The notes under the pieces were generated by a model that searched no databases, was not told the origin of the DNA, and saw nothing but the letters and a program-made list of their open reading frames with translations. Below, piece after piece: positions 24,201-35,600 of a stretch of DNA of 64,000 nt. A program made the position numbers and the translations under genes. Each line of letters begins with the position of its first letter. The first letter of the stretch is position 1. This DNA comes from Phascolarctos cinereus (lineage: Eukaryota > Chordata > Mammalia > Diprotodontia > Phascolarctidae), in NCBI RefSeq assembly GCF_002099425.1, contig NW_018344009.1:1-64000 (forward strand), read 5' to 3'.

Positions 24201-27200
24201 TCCTGATTCTCTTGATTCCTTAACACACTCTGGTGTCATTATTTGGTCATTTTTCACAAATGTTAATGAGCCCACTTTGGTGATATAAATAAACACATTC
24301 CAGTGGCATTATTCACACTTGCTAATGAATCTCTCTTTTTGGTTGATAAATGGCACAAGTACAATATCTGGTTAAAAGGGTATAGAAGTGAGTTATGGGG
24401 CTGATGTGTAATCCTTGCCCTAGGGGCACTTAAATTTGGCCTCTCTGGTCTCTCATAAATTGGAGGACTAGCCCCCTAACGTGGCCTGGTGTCCTACGTT
24501 AGTCTCCTATACTTACTGCAGTCTTCACTGTCAGCTAATCTCAGCCTGGCAGGCCCATCAGCCTTTCAAAGAAATTTTCTCCTTCCCAGGAAGCTGTTTT
24601 TTCTTTTGCTATCACTGTGACAACTCCTCATTCCACACTCTCCCTTCTGATTCCAATGTTTTTTGTCTTTTCTCCCATCTCTCGAGCTGAAGTAGAATCA
24701 ATCTATTCTTCACTCATCTCCCTGGGGCCACTCTCTCCCATTATGTCCAGAAATGAAGGTTTCAGAAAGCATCAAGCTTCCTTCTTGCCCAACCCTATCC
24801 CACTAACTGCCAAACAGAAATCCTTTCACTTAGACTTTAAGGCCTTCCCCTGATTTTTACCTTGGATCTCAGCTCTCCCTAGGGTGTGCCTTACTAAAAG
24901 TATATACTTCTATGCTTAAGAATCTGTGATTTCTTCAATGTGGGTAAGCCCTTCACCCATGTACATGACAAGCCCTCTATAGGTAATATCGTTAATGGTC
25001 TTTGAGAGTTGTCAACCTGGTGATGAGCTTTTGCAAATTTAGTGAGACTAGTCCTGAGGCAAGAGATGTACAATCTGTCTTTGGATCCATACTTGAAACT
25101 TTTCCATCTGCTCTGATGACACAGCCTTATAGAAGCCAGGGTCATGAGGTGTGGGGAGAGGATATTTTATTTAAAGTACAAATAATATGTTCTAAATAAA
25201 TATTTGTGGATTGATTGTTGAGAGTGAGTCAGTCTCCCCCTCCTCTTCTGGGGTGGTCAGAAGACTCTTCTTATCCTCTGGTGCTTGGCAGAAGGAATAG
25301 TCTAGGGGCTTTTGATGAAAAGTCTATTCTCATGCACCTGCCTGCCTTCACAGTCATTCATGAATTTCCCATCTGAATTTCCTGGCAGGACTTCCTGAGA
25401 GAATTCATCCTCCCTGCTGTTCAGTATTGACCATCAATAAGTTACTTTGTACTGAGCTCTGAAGGCTTTTCCCCTAATGTCTCTATTGGAGGTTGAGGCA
25501 TCTGGGGGTGACTTGGGGACATGGCCATGGAGAGCCTGAAAGGGAAAGTCCACAGCTTAGCTGGGACAAAGCGCTTACTAGGTGAGCTGGGAAAGTAGGA
25601 TGCCCTGTATGTCGCTGTCCACCACCGGAGCTTTTGAGCCTTTCCTAAAGTAAGGCATGCACCTGCATATCCCACAATTCACTTGAGTTTAAGGAGCATT
25701 TATGGAGCCCCTTCTATAGTGCTAAGGATACAAAGACAAAAATGAATAGTCTCTGCCCTCACAAAACTTAGCAATATGTTCATTTATATTAAAAATTAAT
25801 GATGGAAACTGGACTTGGTGATCTTTAAGTTTCTCCAGCTTGAACAATATATGGTTCTATTAAAGAGTCTCCAATGCATATTATGGCTCTTCCTGTATGT
25901 TGTGCCCTTGTTTGTACCCTATCTGTACTCTGATCTAGGGTGAAGGGTGGAGTCCAGAGTAGAAACCGCCTAGTTCCTTGGAACCCAAGTCACCCCTATG
26001 GGAGTCCCCCCACTCCCACCCCAGATAGCCTAGAGTCAGGAGAATTTGGATTCAAATTCTCCCTCTGATATGAGCTATATGCCTCTGGGCAAGTGACTCA
26101 TCCTCTCTTCACTAGAGTTTCCACATCTCTAAAATGGGGATAATAATAGCACCTACCTTGCAGGATAATGGATAAGATACAAATAATATGTGTGTATATC
26201 ACCTTGCAAACTTGAAAACACTCTAGAAATGTCAGTTGTTATTATTATTGGGAGAATGAAGGGCAGCCAGGGGATCATTGCTCTCCAATTGTATGGTCCC
26301 TGGTTTTTAACAAGCCACCAACCCAACCCTAGGCCTTGCCTAGTCACCCTAATTGCCAGGCCCTTCTCCTTTAAGATTACCATCCATCCATTCTCTCTGT
26401 ACACACTTATTGGTTATATTGTATCTCCTCATTAGAATTTAAGCTCTGAGGGTAGGGACTGTTTGTTTTGTTTTTCTTTGGATCCTCATTGCTTAACATT
26501 GTTCCAGGCACAGCTTAAGAAATACTTGATGAATAAATACGTTGACTGATTGACTGGCTTCTTGCTTTTCTCTGTACCTAGTAACCAGGCAACTTCTTAG
26601 TAGGTGCACATTGGCCTATTTACATGTCATCTCCCCAATTAGAATGTAAGCTCCTTGAGATCAGGCACTCTCATGATCTTATATTTTTTATCCTCAGTGC
26701 TTAGCATAGTGATCATTGGAACCTAGTAAGTGCTTAATAAATGCATTTCTATTTCACTTCATTTTCAGGCTCTGCCTCAAGCTTTTACTCCAAACTTAGA
26801 GAACAGAGGCCTTGCAATAATCATGACTTCCAAGAGTGAAGATGATGTGGTATAAGGCTGCCCAGGAGTGATGAGAGGAAAGATGGACAGAGACCCTTGC
26901 ATAAGAGGAGGCCATGCCTTTTCTTTCCTCATCTCATCTCTTTTTGCTTTTTACCGCCTCCTCTTCTTGCCTCTCTTCTGGTTTCGTTCCTCTCTTGATG
27001 CCTAGACTCCCATCCCTCCTGCCACTTAGTAGGGAATTCCCAGAGCTATAAGGCTTAATGGGTTCTAAGTGTTCAGAGGCTGAAGCCTCTGAACAGAATC
27101 CTTTATCAGTCAAGAGAGTTACAAGAAGCTGATTCTGTGACTTGAGGCTGGGTCCCCTGTGATGGATTTTATTGCCTTTTTTTTTTAATAGAAATCACTC

Positions 27201-29549
27201 TTGCTCTTGGTAATCTGGTTTTTCTCTGGTACAGTCATATGTGAGTGTGCCTAGCCCCTTACTGCAGTTATACACATGGACCCCTCTGTGCCCCCTCACC
27301 ACTCACTGTATATAGTGCCAGGTAATAATACAATCTCTGAAGCTCTGGCCATGGTGCTGACTGTTCATTGCCCTGGTCCTCCATTGTTTTTCTGCTAGAC
27401 TTAGTGTCTCTTCATGAACCATATAAGAATGTGTTCCCTCTGGATTCATATATTCTGACATTCATTGACTTCATGGGAGCCACTGAATGTACTCAAAGAT
27501 CCTCGTGCTGTGAGACCTTGAGATTTCATTATCTCGTGCTAGTAACTGCTTTATCATGTTGCTACAGCAGTATCTCATGATTTCTGAAATCTTCTCAGTT
27601 TGAGTACCATCTACTTGAATCTCATGTGTGAAGGGATCCAGGAGTCTGCTAGTCCAAGTCATCTCCATGACTGGTTAGTTGTGAACTAGGGCACTTCAAG
27701 TGTAGTTTTGCCAATTTTCTCTTACAAAGCAGATGCATAGGTAGAGGTGATGGAGGGAGGTAGAGGCAAAGAAGAAAGAGATTTCTCATATCCACCTAAC
27801 CTCCTAGTTCTTGCTGCATCAGTTCCTCTCAGTCCCTCCTGGATCTTAGCCCAGAGGCTGTAGCTGGCAGCTGGCTCCTCAATGCAGCAAGCCTCTGGCC
27901 CCAGAGCATCCCTGCCTGGCAGCCCTCCCACCACCTGTCAGGGAATCATGAGTCTCAACAATGAGGTCTCTCTGGGAGCCATTTGTCAATTTTCCATGGG
28001 TGACTCAGTCCCCTCAGAGGCTGGGCCTGGTGATGGCAGGGGTAGTGGAAGGAGTTGGAGTCTTATGCCAGGGGGCTAGTGTGGGATATAGCGACTCAGT
28101 CCCCAGACAGCTGGGGGATCAGCTGGCACAGGACAGCCCCCTGGGGCAAGGGCAGACAGCAGTCTTCCAGAGTCTTTTTATCTAATGTGCATTTTCTGTT
28201 GTTCATTTCCCTTCCCCCCCCCCCCCCCCCCCCCCGTGCTTTAGAAGTAGTATGCTGCATTGGAAAGGGTTTTAGGTTTGAGCCTCAGCTTTGCCATTGA
28301 TGATATAACCATGGGCAGATCCCTGAACTCCTCTGGGTCTAAGTTTCCTCCTTTGTAACATGAAGGAGTTGGGTTAGGAGATCCCCAAGATATGATATTC
28401 TTTGGTCTTGTGACTGAATAGACCTGGGCCACAGAAGCCTGGAAGCCAAGCATCAAGGAAGGGAACAGTCCTCTGCCACCTGCTCCAGTCACCTTGGCTA
28501 AGAAAGTCTGAACCTGATCTAGTAGTAGTTTCATTTATATTTTCTTAATTCAGTGGTTCACCTTAAGGAAAGGGCCCTTTCCTTTCACTCAAATCCTTAG
28601 CAGGCAGGATTAGTTCCAGGCAAAGGAACTGAAGGAAAAAGGAAAAAGCCCTTGTGGAAAGTGACAGAGCCGGGGTGGAGGGAGCTACCCTTATGGTTCC
28701 TGAGACAGTGAGTTAGTCAGAAGCCCCCCATTTCTTTTGCCCTAGGCAGTCCAGGCAGTGTTACTGGCCAGGGCATGTGGGCCCTTTGGGAAGACTCCCA
28801 GATGATGTTGATGATGAGGATGAAAGGGTGGAGAGGAATTGTCCCTTAATTTACTACTCTAGGGCCAGAGAGTTAAGAATACTTATTAGAAAAGAAAAAA
28901 AAATACTTTTTAGACCACCCTGAAGCCCCAGGCCTCCCTAGACTCTCACAGCTTTGATTTCTAGCTGTAGTCTCTTGTTTGCTTGGCCTGATTCCCCACC
29001 TTGAAATCAGAGAGCTATTGTAATCAGCTGTTGTTGCTATAGCTCTGATGGGCACTTCAGCTTAGTGAATGCAAGTGAGGCAGGGAAAGAGCTCTGGGCA
29101 ATGGCCTGCTGCCATTTCAGTTAAGGATTATAGAATCATTGATTTAGAGCTGGAAGGGATCTTAGAGGCCATTGATCCCTCAATCTTACAAATGAAGGAA
29201 CTGAGGCACAGAGAGGTTAGATGACTTACTTAGGGTCGCACAGCTAGTAATTGTTTGAGGCTGGATTTGAACTCAGATCTTCCTGGCTCCAAGTTCAGCA
29301 CTCTAGCCAATAAAATATGGGGTGGCCATTTGATTGTATCAATCACCCTCTCTGGGGTGGACCTCACTCCTAGATTTTTCTCTTTTTCTTTTTTTCTCCT
29401 GCCCCATGTTCTGTGGCCTACTGTCCTCTGAAAGCCCAGGAGGTAGAGGTGAGTACTGCCTGAGTCTCCAGTGACTTTCATTTCTCTGGCATTGGATACC
29501 CCTTCCCTTCCCTTGTTTTCCCGCCCAATTCTCTTTTCCCAACAGGGCC

Positions 29550-29603
<54 letters not shown>

Positions 29604-32600
29604 ACACACACTCGACACTGCAGACATTGAATTGAAGGGTTCTGTGGATAGATTTGAAGGAGATTATGAAGGCAAATTATAGATATACAAGGGTAGTTGA
29701 CCGTGATTGGGGATGGGGTAAGTGAATAGAAGAACCTTTGTAAGAGCTCAAGTAGGATGGAAGTCTTTTTGGTAAGGATGAGGAAAAGTTTGAATGAGGA
29801 ATAATTGCACAGGGAATCACTCTTTCCACCCCCTTCCTTTTGCTTCTCCTCTTTCCCTCCCCTTCTCTTCTTTTCTTCCACCCCCAAGTCCTATTCACTC
29901 TCTAAAGCTGAATTTTGTCCACCCTGAGCACTGAGCTTGACCACTCATCTCTTCTCTAGGATTTCAATACTTCATTTTTCTGATCAACTCCTCTTTCCCC
30001 TTCCCCTCTCCTCCTTCCTAGGATGACTACATCAAGAGCTGGGAGGACAATCAGCAAGGAGATGAAGGTAAATAGTTGCAAGGGGGTGAGGAGAAGGGTA
30101 TGTGAAACCAGTTAGAGTCAAGGATAAACTGGAGAGTCCCAGGCTCTGACCTGAGGGATCCTCAGGGATCTCAGCCCTGAAAAGGGAGATGACTGGAGTT
30201 ACTAGCTTCTAGAGAGCTTGGTGCCAGAGGGAGAAGATGGTCAAGCAATAGGCTTTGGAAGTCAAAATTCCCTGGGTTCTTTTCTTGTGGACCCCTGAGA
30301 TAATTTCTTTCCCAATTCTGTCTTCTCAGCTCTGGACACCACCAAGGACCCCTGCCAGAAGGTGAAATGCAGCCGACACAAGGTGTGCATCGCTCAGGGC
30401 TACCAGAGAGCCATGTGTATCAGCCGGAAGAAGCTGGAGCACAGGTAGGAAGGATGAGTTTCAGGTCAGCTGAACCCTTGGGGCCTTCCCCCCAGAAGGC
30501 CAGGAAGCTATTCAGAGTCCCCTGGGTAGGGGATCAGTGTGGGAGAAGACAGGTGGAGGGAGCTGCCTTGGGGGGTTCCTTGAACTCCCTAGAGGTCTTT
30601 ACACAAAGGTCAGGTCTGTTGTAAAGGAATCTCATTTTGGATGTGGGTTAGCTTAATTGGCTGCTGAGCTTCCCTGAAATTCTGTGATCCTAGGAGAGAA
30701 GAAAGAGGAAGAATGCATGTGATTAAATAAAATGGTTCTTCAGACACCCTGCTCTCTGCTTCCTCTTTGGATCTCTTCTTGTGTCCCTTTATCATCTCTC
30801 CTTTCACTCAACACTTCTTTTCTCCTTCCTTTCACTTTGCTTTTCGACTCCATTTTGTTATCCCATCAATTACCAGCAAGGCAGCTAGGTGGTGCCAGAG
30901 TGCACAGTGACCAACCTGGAGTCAGGAAGACTCATCTTCCTGAGTTCAGATGTGACCTCAGATACTTGCTAGCTGGGTGATCTTGGGCAAATCACTTAAC
31001 CCTGTTTGCCTCAGTTTCCTCATCTGTAAAATGAGCTGGAGAAGGAAATGGCCAACCGCTGCAGCATCTATGCCAAGAAAACCCCAAATGGGGTCATGAA
31101 GAGTCAGACACGACTGAAAACCACAATTACCAACAAATTACTTTTTCTCCCTCCTCCTTCCTGTCTTCCTTTCTCTTTTGGTCTTGCTTAACTCTTCTTC
31201 CCCTCCCTTTCTTTTTCATCCGGTAGGATCAAGCAGCCTGCCCTGAAGCTCCATGAAAACAAAGAAGGCTTCTGTAAACCATGTCACATGACCCAGCTGG
31301 CCTCTGTCTGCGGCTCGATGGACACACGTACAACTCTGTGGTAGGCCCTTCTTCGTGGAATGGGGGTGGTGGGGTAGTCAAGTCTAGGAGCAGCAGAGAC
31401 GCTACATCCTGTGTTTCTGATGTTGAACTTGGGGGCCCATCCGAGAAGCTGGGACTCCCAAGGTGCTTTCATTGACCATCTACCCATCCCTTCTCCAGGA
31501 CACTGGGCCTCTTAGATGTGGACAGTCACTTGGGGTGGTCATTGCCGAGTCTGACCTCAGGTATCCCTACCTTCAGCCCGACATTAGAACTCACAACCTC
31601 TCCAGCTACGGGCATGGCGTCAGCCAGACCTTTGACTAATGGAAGTTTACACTTCTGAGACTGGCATTCAAGGCCCTCCACAATCCGGCATCGATGTTCT
31701 AGCCTTAGCTCTGTTGTTTGCTTTATCCTCTAGCAAAGCTTAATTCCTCTCTGTCCCCTGAATGCACAATCTACTCTTATGTTTGTGCTTTTGCCTACAC
31801 TTTTCCCTATGTATGGAATGCCCCATCCAATTCATCCCATCCTCTAAAGTCCGAGTCCAGTGGTGCTTCCTTTATGAAGCCTTCCTTGATCTCCCAGTCA
31901 GAGTCCTTTCAGCACCACATAGCCCTTTGCTTTTACCTTCTTTTGTAGTAGATTTACTTGTCTAACTTCCATACCCCCCCCATCAGACTTTAAACTACAC
32001 GATTGAAGGAACCGGGTTTTTCCTGATTGAAGCCAGGAAGCTAATTAGGAAGCTGTTGAAGTGGTCCAGGCAAGAGGTGATGGGGGCCTGAACTAGGGGA
32101 GTGGCTGTGTGAGTGGAGAGGAGATAGATTTGAGAGATGCCTCAGAGGTAAAATTGACAAGCCTTGATAACTGATCACATATGGGTGATTGAGGGAGAAG
32201 AAAGAACCAAGGATGATTCTAAGGTGTTGAACCAGGTAGTGGAAATATCGTGGTTGCCCTCAACAGAAGTAGAGCTGATAAGACTAAGCTTAGAGAGCAC
32301 TGTCTTGTGCATATGAGACAGCATTATCTCCTTTTTTCCTTTTCTTTTTCTCCTTTATCTCCTGTATTTTTCATTCACACCATGCCCCCTAACAGTGGGT
32401 GTACCCCAGGGCTCTGTCTTGAGTTCTTTCATCTGGCGACCTCATCAGCTACTATGAACTTACTTATCCTCCCTAAGAATGACTCCCACTCTCCTGAGTG
32501 TCCTTTTTGCATCACCAGCTGCCCCTTGGACATTTCAAGCTGGATCTCCTGTCGCTATTTAAAATTCAACATATCCCAAACTGAGCTCAGTTTTCAAACC

Positions 32601-35600
32601 CTGTCATTTCTACCTCCACAGCACCTTTCAATCCATACAGCCACTAACCTAGTTCAAGCCCTTATCACCTCTTCCTCTGTACTCCATTTCTATTTTGTAA
32701 CAAGTTCAGAATAGTTTTGACGATTACTGATATTGTTTGAGGTATAGAAATACTGTTTCCCCCTCCATTCTTACTTTTTTGGGATTTCCCTTGATATTCT
32801 AGATCTTTTGATCCTTCCAAATCAGTTTTGTTATTCTGCCTACCTCTCTAAAGTATTCTTTTATTAGTATAATTGGTATGGCCCTAAAACCTAGGCAGTA
32901 TTGCCGCTTTTATTATATTGCAATGGCTCAACCTTGAATACTAAATATCTTCCCAATTATTTAAGTTATACTTTATTTTTAAAGGAGCATTTTGTAACAC
33001 ATTTCTATAGATATTGAGTATGCTTTGGTACACTTCCAGATCTTTTATGAATTTTGTAGTTATTTTGAATAGAACTTCCCTTTCTACTATTCCCTTCTGG
33101 ATTCTGTTATTGTTATATAGAAATGACAGTGATTTTTGGGGGGGTGGGTTTATTATGTTTTTAATCTTGCTATTTTGCTGAAGCAATTGGCCATTTCAAT
33201 TAGTTTCTTTACTGATTCTCCAGAGTTTTCTAAGTAAATCATCAGGTCACCAGCAAATGGAATACAACTTCTCACTGGTTTCCTTGTTTCACGTCTCTCC
33301 CCTTTTTAACCTATCCTCTATCCACAAGCCAGAGTTTTCCTTAAGCACAAGTCTGATGATATTATTTTCCTCCTCAGTAAACTCCAATGGTTCTCTGTTA
33401 CCTCTAAGATCTAATATGAAGCCCTCTGTTTGGCATCTACAGCACTTCACAGCATGGTAGCAATCTACCTTTTCAGCTTTATTGTATGTTCCTCCCCTCT
33501 GTCCATCCTGTCATCCATCCAGAATGGCTTTTTTTTTACTGTTAATTATGCATCATACACTCTATCTCTCATCTTTGTGCCTTTATCTTGGCCCTCCCCC
33601 ACAGTTAGGGGATGTTCCTGCTCACCCCTACCTCTTAGAATCCCCAGTTTTCTTTGAGACTCAATGCTACCTTCTGCCTTTTCTGATCCCTTTCCCCAAG
33701 CTGCTGGTGTGTTCTCCTCTCTAAATTACCTTGCCTCTATTTGTGTGTGAATGTGTATATGTATACATACATATATGTATACAGAGGTAGAAATTGGTAT
33801 AAACATGCAAGCATACATCTAGGTGCATATATATCATGTGTGTGTAGATGTGTGCTACCTATGTACATACACATACATGTACATATATTTGTGTTCTCAG
33901 GACAGGAGAAAAAAGTAGACAGGTTGGTTTGTGACTAGCAAGCTCTGTTAGACTTTGGTACTAATGAACCCCAATTCACACTGAATATCTATGGGGTTAG
34001 TTTTGTTTTACTGCCCAGCCACAGACTTGACCCCCTCCCCCAAGCCAACCTTTTGGATTTATTGACCCTGCTTAGACAAGTTGGGAGAGTGTGGTTGGCT
34101 CAGCATAAACCCATCTCCACTAATGAAAAAGAATTGGGAAAGCTCTCTTCCTATCTGAATGGGTATGGTTGAAGTGGGAGGCTTGGGCAGTATCTCGTCC
34201 CAGGATGCTCAGGGTAGGAGGGATGTGATCCCAGGCTCAGCGGTTAGCTGTCTGGCCCTTCTCTCCCCTACAGTGTAAAATGGAACAGCAGGCCTGCCTG
34301 AGCAGCAAGCAGCTGACAGTGAAATGTGAGGGTCAGTGTCCTTGCCCCACGGAGCAGGCCCCAGCCTCCACCACAGACACGAAACAAGGTAAGAACAGCT
34401 GGAGCACCCTCTTCACCCCCAGGCCCAGCCTGCTCTCTGGCATGGCAATAGTGTCCATCCTCTCTAGAGTTCAGCCTTTTCCTTGAGGTCAGGGACAACA
34501 TGCACTGTCCTGTGGCCTCGGCCTGTTCCCGCGGAGAGAGGACAGTTTCTGCTTCAGTAGGACTCAGTCTGATCTTGGAGATAGGGACAGAATCCACTTT
34601 CCCCTCTCCTTGAAGTAGAGGACTATTTGAACCTTGGTTGGGGTTGGAAAGATCCATGACCAGCAGAACAAATGGATGGGGAGCAGAAAGGTAGAAGAGC
34701 AATGAAACCAAGGAAAAAGAAGGGGAGGACAGACATGTAACCAGTACTAGGCAACAGGGGCTTTGTCTCCGGGTGCTGACCTGAGGGGTTGAGCATAGAA
34801 GAAGCCCAGTTCCTACTTGCCCCTAGGCCACCTCCCCAAGGTCACGTTCCTCATGCCCTTCACTATGGGCATCTTCCTGATGCTGGCTAGACCACTCCCC
34901 AATGGGTCTGATTGTCTGGGCATCTCCTGGGCTCAAAGGGCTCGGACCCTGCAAGACCCTGCAAGACCCCCAGTGCCGCTTCAGCCTTGGAGTTTCCTGG
35001 CTCCTTTATCTACTCCCTCACCAACTGAATCTGCCCCATGGCTAAGATTCTCAGTTATGACTCTGGATGAAGGAGGTGGAAAGCCCGAGGAGCCCCAGGC
35101 TCAGATGGGCTGGTGTTCACACAAAATTAGAACTTACCTCCAGGCCCTGTGCAATTTTTTCCCCTGGGTGTCCTGAAAGAAGTAACTGATGAGCATAATT
35201 GTGGAGGACTTGTAGAGACTAAAATCCTGAATTTAATTAAATCCTGGATTTTTTTTTTAATATCAGGAAGGAGAGATAATTGGGGTGGGGGGCTACAGGA
35301 CTGATAATGGATGGAGTCTGAGGGAAGGGGCAGGTGGGGGCTAGGAGAGCAGGCCAGGGGGGAGTGTGAGGCAGAGGGAGAGACCTGGTGGATCCCCTTT
35401 CCTGGCCCTGCTCCTTGTTCGTGCTCCCTTTGACTGTAATTATTTGGGGTTTGGGGGTGGGAGCCCGTGCTGAGAGGTGACTGTCCATTCACACTCCCTC
35501 CCTATTCCCCACCCAACCGCTTCCCCTCACATGTTGTATTGGCCACAGAAACCTGCACGGGGCAGGACCTGGCAGATCTGGGGGACCGACTGCGGGACTG

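Noticed and set aside
29230-29898. Minus-strand frames of 125 and 182 codons near the microexon
   Set aside because: They run through a MIR and the TG repeat (Thr-His runs).
34755-34790. REST/NRSF-like half site
   Set aside because: Only one half matches; the GGACAG half is absent.
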